64,000 nt of DNA from Sinorhizobium alkalisoli (GTDB lineage: Bacteria; Pseudomonadota; Alphaproteobacteria; Rhizobiales; Rhizobiaceae), in the NCBI RefSeq assembly GCF_008932245.1, contig NZ_CP034911.1:248001-312000 (forward strand), given 5' to 3'. The notes below the pieces were generated by a model that had not been told where the DNA came from, searched no databases, and saw only the letters and a program-made list of their open reading frames with translations. A program made the position numbers and the translations under genes. Each line of letters opens with the position of its first letter. The stretch's first letter is position 1. Positions 1 to 9,105 of this stretch are shown piece after piece.

Positions 1-2042
1 TCCCGTCGATCTTCGGCGAGCAGACCTGTTGCAGCGATCGCCTCGGGCGCAATGACACCCTGATAGGCAATGATCACACTGGCGTTGGGACCTGGCCGAC
101 GCAACCAGTATCCACCATTGATAATGTCTTGCTCCAGGTCAGGAGCCATTTGGCGTGCTGGCTGCTCGAGCGGGCGCGTCGACAGGCGGAGATAAACGGA
201 TCCACCGGTCTGATCGCGCAACCACGTTGTTTCATCGGGGTCACCTTCGCCGTCGCGCTGCATGTAGTCGAAGGCAAAGCGCATGATGACCGAAAGCTCG
301 TCGACGAAGGCCGGCTCGAAAGAGCACAGTCCGTCCTGCGCCATACCGATCAATGGCGTGCCGATCGACTGGTGCGCGCCGCCTTCCGGCGCTAGCGTTA
401 CGCCGGACGGTGTTGCAACCAGCAGGAAACGCGCATCCTGGTAACAGGCGTAGTTCAACTGGTCGGCCGAGCGGTAGATGAACGGATCATAGACGGTGCC
501 GATGGGCAGCAGCCTGGCGCCGTTGATCGAATGGGAAAGGCCGAGCGCACCAAGCATGATCATCAGGTTGGATTCGGCAATCCCCAGTTCGAGATGCTGG
601 CCTTTAGGACCGAACTCCCAGTTGTAGGTCGACGGAATCCGCTCCGCCTTGAAGAGGTCGGACATGCTCTCACGGGCAAACAACCCGCGCCGATTGACCC
701 AGGGGCCGAGGTTGGTTGACACAGTCACGTCCGGAGAGGTCGTGACGATGCGCTCGGCGAGCAGCGTGTCGTCACGCGCGATATCGTTCAGAATCTGGCC
801 AAAGCCCATCTGGGTTGAAAGCAGCTTGCCTGGCTGCCCAGGGGAGGGGAGCGTAGGAGGAACCGGGATCGCCGGCGAAGACAGTCTGCGGCGGCCCTCG
901 CTGAAGAACGATACTTGAGCAAGGAAGGATTCGAGCTCACCAGGCGGCAGTGTGGCCGCCGCCCATTTCTCCCATTCCTGTCCCTGCTTTACGCCCATCT
1001 GCTGGCGGAAGCCCTCCATTTGCGTGGGAGTCATCTGACCGGCGTGGTTATCCTTGTGGCCTGCCAGCGGCAAACCATATCCCTTGATCGTATAGCAGAT
1101 GAAGCAGACCGGGCGGTCGTGCTGCGAAGCTTGTTCAAAGGCCTCGAGCAGGCTTGGCAGATCATGCCCTCCGAGATTAACCATGAGCGCTTGCAGTTGC
1201 TCATCGGAACGTCGCTCTATCAAGGCAGTCACGGGCCCCTGATCACCGATCTCGTCCAGCAGTCGCTTTCGCCACGCCGCGCCACCCTGAAAGGTCAGGG
1301 CGGAATAGAGCTGGTTCGGGCACGTCTCGATCCATTGCCGCAGCTTGTCCCCGCCGGGCTCGGCAAACGCGGCTTCTTGCAAAGAGCCATGGCGCAGGAT
1401 CACGACGTCCCAGCCGAAGTTTCTGAATATCTGTTCGAACCGCTCCCAGAGGCCTTCGCGGACCACAGCGTCCAGCGACTGGCGATTGTAGTCGACGACC
1501 CACCAGCAGTTTCTCAGGCCGTGTTTCCAACCCTCAATCAGGGCCTCATAGATATTGCCTTCGTCCATCTCGGCATCGCCGATCAAGCTGACCATGCGTC
1601 CTTCAGGCCGGTCGTTCATCCAGCCGTGTGCCGAGACATAGTCCTGGACCAATGAAGAAAACAGCGTCTGCGCCACACCGAGACCGACCGAGCCGGTGGA
1701 GAAGTCGACGTCATCGACATCCTTGGTCCGTGATGGATAGCTCTGTGCGCCCTTGAAACCTCGAAAGTTTTCGAGCTTCTCGCGGGTCTGGTTCCCTGCC
1801 AGATATTGGAGAGCATGAAATATCGGTGCTGCATGGGGTTTGACCGCGACCCGATCCTCAGGACGAAGCGCCGAGCAGTAGAGCGCGGTCATGATGGTGC
1901 TAAGCGACGCTGACGAAGCCTGGTGCCCGCCAACCTTCACCTCGTCTGCTTCGCGGATATGGTTGGCGTGGTGGATCGTCCAGGCGGCAAGCCAGGAAAC
2001 GCAGCGTTCAATTTCGTTCAGATAGCTGATCTTGGAGTTCAT
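1..2042 (-). CDS. Transketolase / homodimeric pyruvate dehydrogenase E1-like protein (3' end outside window)
   Basis: About 680 residues are visible; the C-terminus lies beyond the left edge. The family is the thiamin-diphosphate-dependent E1/transketolase group (AceE-like, COG2609), soluble enzymes that decarboxylate 2-oxo acids or transfer ketol groups. The diphosphate-binding signature is visible as GDAEMDEGNIYEAL followed about 15 residues on by VVDYNRQS. The N-terminus has the typical E1 pattern with KVGGHQASSASL and later SLIGDAEMDEG. The ATG at 2042 follows a strong GAGGGGG ribosome site. It is the last visible gene of a minus-strand set with the 2Fe-2S reductase (14-base gap) and the MOSC gene. 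The substrate cannot be read from sequence; PDH E1 and a transketolase-like enzyme are both possible. Confidence 0.85.
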   Translation of the reverse strand, partial: MNSKISYLNEIERCVSWLAAWTIHHANHIREADEVKVGGHQASSASLSTIMTALYCSALRPEDRVAVKPHAAPIFHALQYLAGNQTREKLENFRGFKGAQSYPSRTKDVDDVDFSTGSVGLGVAQTLFSSLVQDYVSAHGWMNDRPEGRMVSLIGDAEMDEGNIYEALIEGWKHGLRNCWWVVDYNRQSLDAVVREGLWERFEQIFRNFGWDVVILRHGSLQEAAFAEPGGDKLRQWIETCPNQLYSALTFQGGAAWRKRLLDEIGDQGPVTALIERRSDEQLQALMVNLGGHDLPSLLEAFEQASQHDRPVCFICYTIKGYGLPLAGHKDNHAGQMTPTQMEGFRQQMGVKQGQEWEKWAAATLPPGELESFLAQVSFFSEGRRRLSSPAIPVPPTLPSPGQPGKLLSTQMGFGQILNDIARDDTLLAERIVTTSPDVTVSTNLGPWVNRRGLFARESMSDLFKAERIPSTYNWEFGPKGQHLELGIAESNLMIMLGALGLSHSINGARLLPIGTVYDPFIYRSADQLNYACYQDARFLLVATPSGVTLAPEGGAHQSIGTPLIGMAQDGLCSFEPAFVDELSVIMRFAFDYMQRDGEGDPDETTWLRDQTGGSVYLRLSTRPLEQPARQMAPDLEQDIINGGYWLRRPGPNASVIIAYQGVIAPEAIAATGLLAEDRR

Positions 2043-2055
2043 CACTCCCCCTCTT

Positions 2056-3006
2056 TTACAAGTCGAGTTTCAGAACGCCCGTCGCGCGTGATACGCACGG
2101 GATAAACCGACGGTCACGCGCGTCGTTTGAAAGCACTGCATCGCGATGAATTGGCTGTCCTTCCAAATACCCGCACTCGCAGGTTCCGCAGACGCCGTTC
2201 TCGCAGGACGCCATCAGCAACACGCCGGCGGCGCGAATGGCCGATAGCGCTGACTCGTCTGCAGGTACCGGAACAACTGTCCCGTTACGAAGCACAATCG
2301 TGAACGGTTCGGGTGGAGCATCATCCCGGGCCGGCGGCTGAAAGGCTTCGAAATGGACCGTGCCATCCGGCCAGTGTCCTGAAGCCTGGGCAACGGCTGC
2401 CATGAAGCCGGGAGGCCCGCAATAATAAAGCTGCGCACCACCGGGCCGCGCCAACAACAGGCTATGAATGTCCTGCCGGGTTTCGACTTGATCGTCGAAG
2501 TGGAGCCTCAAGCTTTCGGAGCCAATGATCTTCTCCAAAGTTCCCAGCAACGGTGCCAGGCTTCGGCTCCGCGAAAAATAATGGAGCTCAAAAGTCTTGC
2601 GCTGCCGACAGAGAGCCCGCGCCATTGCAAGGATAGGTGTGATCCCTATGCCTCCTGCCAGCAAAAGGACCGGCCCGTCACACTCCCTGAGCGGGAAATG
2701 ATTGCGCGGGGCGGATACGGGCAGCTCGGCGCCTGCTGCAATAGTATCGTGGATCCATGCCGAGCCGCCCCGGCCATCGGTTTCGCGCTTCACCGCTATC
2801 GTGTAGCGGCTGAGATCTTCCGGGTCACCGCAGAGCGAGTATTGGCGTACCTTCCCGTCGGGGAGGTGGACGTCGACATGCGATCCTGGTTCAAAGGGCG
2901 GCAGAAGAGGCTTGCGTGGGTGTCTCAGCTCAATCACGCGGACGTCGCCCGGCTCGTCGTGGACGCCGGCAACGATCAGTTTCATGATGATACGTGGAGA
3001 TCCCAT
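2056..3006 (-). CDS. Phthalate-dioxygenase-reductase type FMN/2Fe-2S oxidoreductase
   Basis: A 316-residue cytoplasmic electron-transfer protein of the VanB/PDR class, which passes electrons from NAD(P)H through flavin to a C-terminal plant-type ferredoxin domain and then to an oxygenase. Visible motifs in order are the flavin-binding RQYSLCG (about residue 65), the nucleotide-binding GGIGITP (about 120), YYCGPPGFM (about 200) and the 2Fe-2S cysteines in CENGVCGTCECG (about 270) with a last Cys in IPCVSRA. No oxygenase subunit is adjacent, so the partner is unknown. An internal ATG at 2985 (MKLIV) is an alternative start; neither start has a strong ribosome site. The gene begins six bases after the MOSC stop, so the two are probably cotranscribed. 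Confidence 0.85.
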   Translation of the reverse strand: MGSPRIIMKLIVAGVHDEPGDVRVIELRHPRKPLLPPFEPGSHVDVHLPDGKVRQYSLCGDPEDLSRYTIAVKRETDGRGGSAWIHDTIAAGAELPVSAPRNHFPLRECDGPVLLLAGGIGITPILAMARALCRQRKTFELHYFSRSRSLAPLLGTLEKIIGSESLRLHFDDQVETRQDIHSLLLARPGGAQLYYCGPPGFMAAVAQASGHWPDGTVHFEAFQPPARDDAPPEPFTIVLRNGTVVPVPADESALSAIRAAGVLLMASCENGVCGTCECGYLEGQPIHRDAVLSNDARDRRFIPCVSRATGVLKLDL

Positions 3007-3012
3007 GTCGCG

Positions 3013-3504
3013 TCACTCGTCCATTGGCAGGATCGGGTCGCCAGGGCGGATTATACCACCGACCTCGATCGAACAGTTGAGACCGGAACGGTTCAGCAGT
3101 CCTTCGTAGAGGCCCGACATGCCGAGAAGCTCCTCGATGTATTTGCAGGGAAAGTTCATCCGTGCCGCCCGCAAAATCGTTTCGCCCACCCGGAAGCGCT
3201 TGCCGACCAGATGATTGAGCGGAACGCCGCGGGTCGTCAGGTTGCGCCTGTGATCTTCGGGTTTAAGCATGCCTTTGAACCCGGGAATCTTCGGCTCTCC
3301 CTTGGCAATCGCCTCGAGAACCTCAACCTCGATCAGCGTGACTTCGCGGACGTCAGGCTTGGGCGAATAAGTCCCGGTTCCGAGATAATAGCGGTCGCCC
3401 GCAATGCCGCGGCCAGCGATGAGTTGCGCCTCGGCGAGTTCTTCCATTTCGTAGGAAGCGGCCGGCGCAATGTGAATGTGGAGCAGACTCCCCTGCCAAG
3501 TCAT
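3013..3504 (-). CDS. MOSC domain protein
   Basis: A 163-residue protein with a MOSC (molybdenum cofactor sulfurase C-terminal) domain, a fold that binds sulfur or molybdenum-cofactor ligands and is found in YiiM- and mARC-type proteins. Visible family features are GRGIAGDRYYLGTG near residue 30, DHRRNLTTRGVPLNHLVGK in the middle and the conserved PCKYIEEL cysteine. I chose the ATG at 3504 because homology to the family starts there; the frame is open further upstream without family similarity. Linkage to a 2Fe-2S reductase is common for MOSC proteins and suggests a molybdenum hydroxylase or reductase partner, which is inference. Confidence 0.8.
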   Translation of the reverse strand: MTWQGSLLHIHIAPAASYEMEELAEAQLIAGRGIAGDRYYLGTGTYSPKPDVREVTLIEVEVLEAIAKGEPKIPGFKGMLKPEDHRRNLTTRGVPLNHLVGKRFRVGETILRAARMNFPCKYIEELLGMSGLYEGLLNRSGLNCSIEVGGIIRPGDPILPMDE

Positions 3505-3742
3505 GTATCGGCTCCCGCAATGCCTTGCCTTTGATCGACATGGATCTCCGCGCCGGTGGCCTGCTGCTCTCATCATGGGATCATCCCATGTCTCACCGGT
3601 CCCGGCTGATGGGGAAATCTGCCGTGAAACTGGCTTCGTCAACAGTGCCAGTTTACCAGCATGTTCCTAGTCCAGTTCGGCGAAGGTTGGAGGCGTGCCA
3701 GGAGAGGATGCAATAAGATGCTCGGCGAGCCGGGTCTTGCTG

Positions 3743-5230
3743 TCAGCCCGATCCCTTCACCGCATCGACGGCCGAGGCGACAAGTTGAATGCCCTTCTCG
3801 ATCTGCCTCGCTGTCAACGCGGAATAGCCCATCACCAATCCGAGCCGCTCTCGTGGCGCCTCACTTGCTTCTGGTGCAGAATCGTAGAGCGGTGAAATAC
3901 CGTAGAGGCCGACGCCGCGTTCGCGAGCGGCATCCATCAGGGCGATCTCAGCTGATCCCGGCAGCTCATTGAACCAGACGACGACATGCAATCCGGCATC
4001 CGCACCCTCGACCGTGACGCGGTCGCCGAATGCAGTCTCAAGAGCGCTCAATAATGTCTCACGGCGCTCCCTATTCAGTCGTCTGACGCGACGCACATGG
4101 CTCTCATAGGCGCCACTTTCGATCAGAGAGGCGAGCGCTTCCTGCTCGGTCATGGGTGTATGGCGGTCGGTCAATTGCTTGGCGGTTGCGAACACCTCCT
4201 GCAATTGTTTTGGCACCACGAGGTAGCCAATGCGCATCATCGGCGACAGTGTCTTCGAAACGGTGCCCAGATAAATGACGTTGCGCCCGTCCGCCAGGCT
4301 CTGGAGGGGCGGAACCGGGCTGATGTCGTACCGGTACTCACTGTCGTAGTCGTCCTCAACCACATAGGCGTCTCTATCCCGAGCCCAAGCGAGAAGCTGG
4401 TGGCGACGGCTGATCGGCATGACACCGCCCAAGGGAAACTGATGGGATGGTGTTACATAGGCCATCCGGGCGTCGATTCCTGATAAGTCCGGGGTCTTCA
4501 GGCCGCCCGCGTCCGCGTCCACTGCCACGGCGGAAGCCCCAGTGCTTGAGAAGATCTGGCGAGCCATTCGGTAGCCGGGATTCTCCATCACAAATGCGCT
4601 GTTCGCGTCGAGGAGGATCCGCGCGCAGAGATCCAGCCCCTGCTGGGAGCCGTTGACGACGATGATTTGCTCAAGATCGCATTGCAACGTCCGTGCCCGC
4701 CAAAGGTAACCCTGAAGGGCTTGCCGCAGGCGCCGGGATCCTCGTGGGTCCTCATAGGCCAGCCGCCCGGGTCTTTGGGCAATCACCGAATTGATAGCGC
4801 GCTTCCACGCCAGTGCCGGAAAGTCAGATGGGGCAAGGTCTCCGTACCGAAAATCAACCGCCAGGTTGGTTGGCAGATAGTCGAGCCACGGCGAAAGCGC
4901 CCGAAGTCTTTCGCCGTAAGCAGAAAGCGGCCCGAACGCCTCCTGTGTGGTGTCGGATTCTCGCGGCCGCTGTCTCAGCTCCAGCGCTGTCACACGCGGG
5001 CGAGCGCCTTGGCGCAGTTCCACAAAGCCTTCAGCGGCAAGCTGTTCATAGGCAACGGTAACCGTTGTCCGCGACACATGCAGTTCATTCGCCAGGCTGC
5101 GTGAAGACGGCAGTTGACTTCCCGCTTCATAGACACGGCCAAGGATCTGACTCTTGAGCGCCTCGTAAATCCTGCGTGCGCCCATCCTGGGTGCGTGCAC
5201 TGCCGCCGCTTGGTTTTCCGACTGGACCAT
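3743..5230 (-). CDS. MocR family regulator (GntR DNA-binding domain fused to aminotransferase-like domain)
   Basis: A 495-residue PLP-binding transcription factor. An N-terminal winged helix of GntR type occupies about residues 15-80 (SSRSLANELHVSRTTVTVAYEQLAAEGF), followed by a linker and a fold-type I aminotransferase domain with the PLP lysine in GTVSKTLSPMMRIGY (about residue 325). MocR proteins usually bind PLP or a PLP-amino acid adduct and control a divergent gene for a related metabolic enzyme. The divergent neighbour, 81 bases away, is a PLP-dependent gamma-family lyase, so that gene and those behind it are the likely targets. Repeated CCAGT half-sites lie in the shared gap. Confidence 0.9.
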   Translation of the reverse strand: MVQSENQAAAVHAPRMGARRIYEALKSQILGRVYEAGSQLPSSRSLANELHVSRTTVTVAYEQLAAEGFVELRQGARPRVTALELRQRPRESDTTQEAFGPLSAYGERLRALSPWLDYLPTNLAVDFRYGDLAPSDFPALAWKRAINSVIAQRPGRLAYEDPRGSRRLRQALQGYLWRARTLQCDLEQIIVVNGSQQGLDLCARILLDANSAFVMENPGYRMARQIFSSTGASAVAVDADAGGLKTPDLSGIDARMAYVTPSHQFPLGGVMPISRRHQLLAWARDRDAYVVEDDYDSEYRYDISPVPPLQSLADGRNVIYLGTVSKTLSPMMRIGYLVVPKQLQEVFATAKQLTDRHTPMTEQEALASLIESGAYESHVRRVRRLNRERRETLLSALETAFGDRVTVEGADAGLHVVVWFNELPGSAEIALMDAARERGVGLYGISPLYDSAPEASEAPRERLGLVMGYSALTARQIEKGIQLVASAVDAVKGSG

Positions 5231-5244
5231 ATTCTTTCTGCCAA

Positions 5245-5280
5245 ACTGGATGTTTCATGCCGGCCAGTATGATGCCAGTC
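5245..5280. promoter_or_regulatory. Candidate MocR operator with CCAGT half-sites
   Basis: In the 81-base divergent gap, GCCAGT occurs at 5263-5268 and again at 5274-5279, an 11-base period that puts both on one DNA face. An inverted copy ACTGG lies at 5245-5249. MocR regulators commonly bind such direct plus inverted repeats through two HTH domains. This is pattern evidence only. Confidence 0.4.
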
Positions 5281-5311
5281 TGGGCCAAAGCAAAGAGGAT
5301 ACGATCCAGCT

Positions 5312-6547
5312 ATGACAGGCGGCAGCGAGCATGACAAATGTCAGAAACAATCTGACCACTTTCACGCGGCAAGCTACGCATTCGACACGCGGGCCATTCA
5401 TCATGCGTTCAGCCCGGTGGACTACAAACGGGCAGTCCAGCCGCCAGTCTTCCTGACCTCGACCTACGGCTTCGAGAGCGTCGAGGCCAATGACGCCGCA
5501 GCAGCGCTTGGCGGCCGACTTTACGCGCGGGAATACAATCCGACCACAGAGATTCTCGAGCAGAGGCTTGCGAACCTGGAAGGGGCGGAGGCGGGCCTAG
5601 TCGTATCGACCGGTATGGCCGCCTTCGGCACTCTGATCCTCTCATTGCTGTCGCAGGGCGATGAGCTTGTCGTTCACAAAACGCTTTACTCGAATACCGT
5701 CGCGATGGTGGAGCAGGGGCTGCCGCGCTTCGGCATCAAGGTCGTTCCCGTGGACCTCTCCGATCCGTCGAACCTCGACGCGGCGATCACGGAAAAGACC
5801 AAGCTTGTCTATTTTGAGACGCCCGTGAACCCGCTCAGCAGCATTCTCGACATTGCGGCAATCTCAGAGCGCGCACACGCGCGTGGGGTGAAAGTCGCGG
5901 TGGACAGTACCTTTGCTTCTCCCGCGCTCCAGCGGCCGATCGAGCATGGCGCCGATATCGTGCTTCACTCTCTTACGAAATACATCAACGGTCATGGCGA
6001 CACGTTGGGTGGGGCGCTACTCGGCGACGCCGAAACGCTCCACCGCCTGCACGAAACGGGTTTGCGTTACATTACCGGCGCCACCTTGGCGCCGCACTCC
6101 GCCTTCCTGATCATGCGCGGTCTGAAAACACTCTCACTTCGAATGGATCGGCACAGCGCCTCTGCTCTGGCGATCGCCCGAATGCTCGAAGCGCATCCCG
6201 CCGTGTCCTGGGTGAGCTATCCCTTCCTGGACTCGCATCCCGATCAGGCGATCGCGCGCAAGCAAATGGCGCAGGGGTCGGGCATGCTCGCCTTTGGACT
6301 TCACGCCGGGTTTGGCGGCGCACGAAATATGCTCGATCGCTTGCGACTGATGACACGCGCGGTGAGCCTCGGCGACACCGATACCCTGATCTATCATCCG
6401 GCCAGCATTACGAGGGCGCGGCAATCGATCCGGAAGGACGCCCATATGGTCTCGGGCGTTGGTGACGACCTCATCCGTCTTTCTGTCGGTCTTGAGGACG
6501 TGAATGACCTGATTGGCGACCTGAGGCAGGCGCTCGCGACCCTGTAA
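5312..6547 (+). CDS. Cys/Met-metabolism PLP enzyme (methionine gamma-lyase / cystathionine gamma-lyase type)
   Basis: A 411-residue gamma-family PLP enzyme; members eliminate or replace the gamma substituent of amino acids such as methionine, cystathionine, O-acylhomoserine or canavanine. All active-site landmarks are present: YAREYNPT (Tyr and Arg reaching the neighbouring subunit's cofactor), STGMAA, the stacking Tyr in TLYSNT, DSTFASP, and the PLP lysine in HSLTKYINGHGD. SLGDTDTLI near the C-terminus is the substrate-carboxylate region. It is transcribed away from the MocR regulator and followed 55 bases on by a DapA-like gene. It is clearly paralogous to the gene at 24873, which has lost several of these motifs. 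Substrate is uncertain; canavanine gamma-lyase and methionine gamma-lyase are both credible given the region. Confidence 0.85.
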   Translation: MTGGSEHDKCQKQSDHFHAASYAFDTRAIHHAFSPVDYKRAVQPPVFLTSTYGFESVEANDAAAALGGRLYAREYNPTTEILEQRLANLEGAEAGLVVSTGMAAFGTLILSLLSQGDELVVHKTLYSNTVAMVEQGLPRFGIKVVPVDLSDPSNLDAAITEKTKLVYFETPVNPLSSILDIAAISERAHARGVKVAVDSTFASPALQRPIEHGADIVLHSLTKYINGHGDTLGGALLGDAETLHRLHETGLRYITGATLAPHSAFLIMRGLKTLSLRMDRHSASALAIARMLEAHPAVSWVSYPFLDSHPDQAIARKQMAQGSGMLAFGLHAGFGGARNMLDRLRLMTRAVSLGDTDTLIYHPASITRARQSIRKDAHMVSGVGDDLIRLSVGLEDVNDLIGDLRQALATL

Positions 6548-6602
6548 CGCCCGCATTGACGACTGCGAATATAGAAGCACAGAACCGGATCCGGAGCATC
6601 GA

Positions 6603-7502
6603 ATGGCTTTCCTGAGCGGGCTTTCCGCATTTCCCATCACGCCGAGTGACCCGGACGGTCGCGTCGACACTGCCGCTCTCAAGAGGCTTGTGGCGCGGCT
6701 ATGCATCGCAGGCGTCGACTCCATCGGCCTTCTCGGCAGCACCGGAACCTACATGTATCTGTCCCGCGAGGAGCGGCGACGAGCCCTAAGCGCGGCGATT
6801 GAGGAAACCGGCGGGGCCATACCGGTCGTGGCAGGCGTCGGCGCCTTGCGGACCGACGAGGCGGTCAGACTGGCTCAGGACGCCAAGGCCGCAGGAGCGA
6901 CCGCAGGTCTTCTTGCCGCCGTTTCGTACGCGCCGCTGACGGAGGATGAAGTCTTCGAGCATTTCTCCACCGTCGCTCGAAAGAGCGGCCTCCCCATTGT
7001 GATCTATGATAATCCGGGGACGACCCATTTCCGCTTCACGGCTGTCCTGGTGGAACGGTTGGCTCAGGTGCCTGGCATCGTGGCGATCAAGAATCCGACG
7101 GAAAAACCCGAGGAGATCGCGAGCCATCTGGGGCGGCAGAGATCCGCCACACCCAAGAGCTTCTCGATCGGCTATAGCGGCGACTGGAATGCTGCCGAAG
7201 CCATGCGCCGCGGGGCCGATACCTGGTACAGCGTGCTCGCCGGCATTCTTCCAGACGTGTGCCTGCGCCTCGTGAGAGCAGCTCAGAACGGCGATACTGA
7301 AGAGGCACTCCGGATCGATGCAAGTCTTGCCCCAATCTGGGAGCTCTTCAAGCAGTTCTCCAGCCTGCGAACCGTCTATACGATAGCCGATCTGCTTGGC
7401 GTCTGCCGGGCCGAGCCGCCCCGTCCCATCCTCCCACTAGCGCCGCTTGCAAAAGAAAAGGTAGCACACTGCCTGACCTTGCTCGAGCAGGATCTGGCCT
7501 GA
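6603..7502 (+). CDS. Dihydrodipicolinate synthase family aldolase (DapA-like)
   Basis: A 299-residue class I aldolase/lyase of the DHDPS/NAL family. The Schiff-base lysine is in IVAIKNPT (about residue 164) and the conserved tyrosine in VIYDNPG (about 137); the GSTGTYMYLSREER segment replaces the GTTGES of true DapA. It differs clearly from the second family member at 12523, which looks like a genuine DapA. Family members cleave or condense 2-oxo acids with aldehydes; the real reaction here is unknown. It lies between a gamma-lyase, which would release a 2-oxo acid or homoserine, and a carboxylate carrier, so a catabolic role on the lyase product is plausible. Confidence 0.8.
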   Translation: MAFLSGLSAFPITPSDPDGRVDTAALKRLVARLCIAGVDSIGLLGSTGTYMYLSREERRRALSAAIEETGGAIPVVAGVGALRTDEAVRLAQDAKAAGATAGLLAAVSYAPLTEDEVFEHFSTVARKSGLPIVIYDNPGTTHFRFTAVLVERLAQVPGIVAIKNPTEKPEEIASHLGRQRSATPKSFSIGYSGDWNAAEAMRRGADTWYSVLAGILPDVCLRLVRAAQNGDTEEALRIDASLAPIWELFKQFSSLRTVYTIADLLGVCRAEPPRPILPLAPLAKEKVAHCLTLLEQDLA

Positions 7503-7543
7503 CCCCTAGCAAGGTCAGGCGCCGCCGGAGGATCTCGACGGAA

Positions 7544-9007
7544 TTGCTTTACATCGTCTGGGCATTGCCCGCGCTCATCGTCATCGGCCTGCTGGCAAGC
7601 GGTCGTGCTTCCACGCTCGTTGCCGCAAGCATCGGCCTGCTGGTTGCAATCGTTGTCGCGCTCGGTGCGGCGCCCGGCGAATTCCAGATGTACGACGGCG
7701 CCAGCGCGCTCTTCCGCGGCGCATGGATCGGCTGGATCGTTGTACCATATATACTGGGCGGGCTGTTATTCTGGCAGATGGCCATTCGGCCCGGGGATGC
7801 AGCGATGCCGGTCGAGAGCCTCCGGCAGAACAGGCAGTCCAGGCGGCGTCTACTGTTTGCGGCGTGCTTCCTGATCGGCCAGTTTTCTGAATCCGCGACC
7901 GGCTTTGGCGTCGGAATCGTCGGGACGATGCTGTTGTTGCGCAGGCTTGACCTGCAACCGGTCTATCTGATGGCCTTCAGCCTGCTGAGCCAGACGATGA
8001 TCCTGTGGGGCGGCATGGGCAACGGTGCGATTGTCGCCGGCGCCTTCTCGCGAAGCGATCCAACCACGCTCGCTGTCAACGCCAGCTTTTTTCAAGTCGC
8101 CCTGAATGCGCTCTGGTTGCCACTCTACTGGAGGATGGCCGAAAGAGCAGGCGTCGGGGCTCCCTTCCGCGAGTGCCTCAGCGAGGTCGTCTGGCTCGGC
8201 GGAAGCCTGCTTCTGCTGATTGCGGCAACGCGAGCTCTGGGGCCTGAAGTTTCGATGCTCTGCGCCTATGGGCCGGTCATCGTGCTGCGTTATCTTGTCG
8301 ATGAGCGCCCCAATGCAGACCAACTCCTTGACGCCCTACGGAGAATGGCGCCGTTTGCGATCCTCATCACATGGCTCATGGCAACCCGGCTGATCTCGCC
8401 CCTGAGCGAATTCCTGCTACAAACCGGGCGGCTCGAGCCGTTCGTCGGGGCCCCGGCTTGGTCGCCGCTGTTTCATGCGGGCACGTGGTTGGCTTTGGGC
8501 GCTGTCATCTGCGCATTCGTCTATGGTCATGTTTCCAGCTTGGGATCGCAAGTCCTCAAAGCCTGGAGAACCGGACGGCTCGCAATTCTCGCCATCATCA
8601 TCTTCTCGATGATGGCAGAGCTGCTATCCAGCTCCGGGATTGCCGCGGCATTGGGAGAGGGAATACATTCCGCAGCCGGCGGAGGTGCGTTGACATGGCT
8701 TGCTCTTGTCTCGGCAGTGTTCGGAGCCCTTGCAAACAGTGGTAACGCCGCAAACGGCCTGTTCATGAGTTCGCAGGTCAGTCTTGCAAAGGAAGCGGGC
8801 CTCAATGTCGCGGCCGTGATTGCCCTGCAACATACCGCCGCCCTGGCGCTCAACCTGATTTCACCAGTTCGCATGTCCATTGTTTGCAATATGGCAGGTT
8901 GTCGCGGACAAGAGCGCGCAGTCTACCGGGCCATGTTGCCTTTTGGCGCCGCGGTCATAGCCGTTTTGCTGACGGGCTCGCTGATGATCACGTATCGTGT
9001 GCTTTAG
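7544..9007 (+). CDS. L-lactate permease (LctP) family carrier
   Basis: A 487-residue inner-membrane protein with about 12 hydrophobic segments. LctP-family landmarks are GQFSESATGFGVGIVGTML (the counterpart of the family's FEGAAGFGTP loop) near residue 115 and GALANSGNAANGLFMSSQ near 400, followed by LQHTAALALNLISP. LctP proteins import lactate or glycolate with protons; this divergent member may carry another short hydroxy or oxo acid. I used the TTG at 7544, which follows GGAGG at 7527-7531 and gives the expected first membrane helix. It probably belongs to one operon with the gamma-lyase and DapA-like genes. Confidence 0.8.
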   Translation: MLYIVWALPALIVIGLLASGRASTLVAASIGLLVAIVVALGAAPGEFQMYDGASALFRGAWIGWIVVPYILGGLLFWQMAIRPGDAAMPVESLRQNRQSRRRLLFAACFLIGQFSESATGFGVGIVGTMLLLRRLDLQPVYLMAFSLLSQTMILWGGMGNGAIVAGAFSRSDPTTLAVNASFFQVALNALWLPLYWRMAERAGVGAPFRECLSEVVWLGGSLLLLIAATRALGPEVSMLCAYGPVIVLRYLVDERPNADQLLDALRRMAPFAILITWLMATRLISPLSEFLLQTGRLEPFVGAPAWSPLFHAGTWLALGAVICAFVYGHVSSLGSQVLKAWRTGRLAILAIIIFSMMAELLSSSGIAAALGEGIHSAAGGGALTWLALVSAVFGALANSGNAANGLFMSSQVSLAKEAGLNVAAVIALQHTAALALNLISPVRMSIVCNMAGCRGQERAVYRAMLPFGAAVIAVLLTGSLMITYRVL

Positions 9008-9105
9008 CAGGACCCGGTCCTTGTTGCGGATCAATCCAGCCTCTGTGGAACAAGGCCAGTCAATTTCTCAATTTCCGAATGAGCCCCAATAAAAGGAGAT
9101 CGAGC

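Noticed and set aside
915..1655. A 246-codon plus-strand frame
   Set aside because: Antisense to the E1/transketolase-like gene, which has thiamin-diphosphate motifs and a proper ribosome site.
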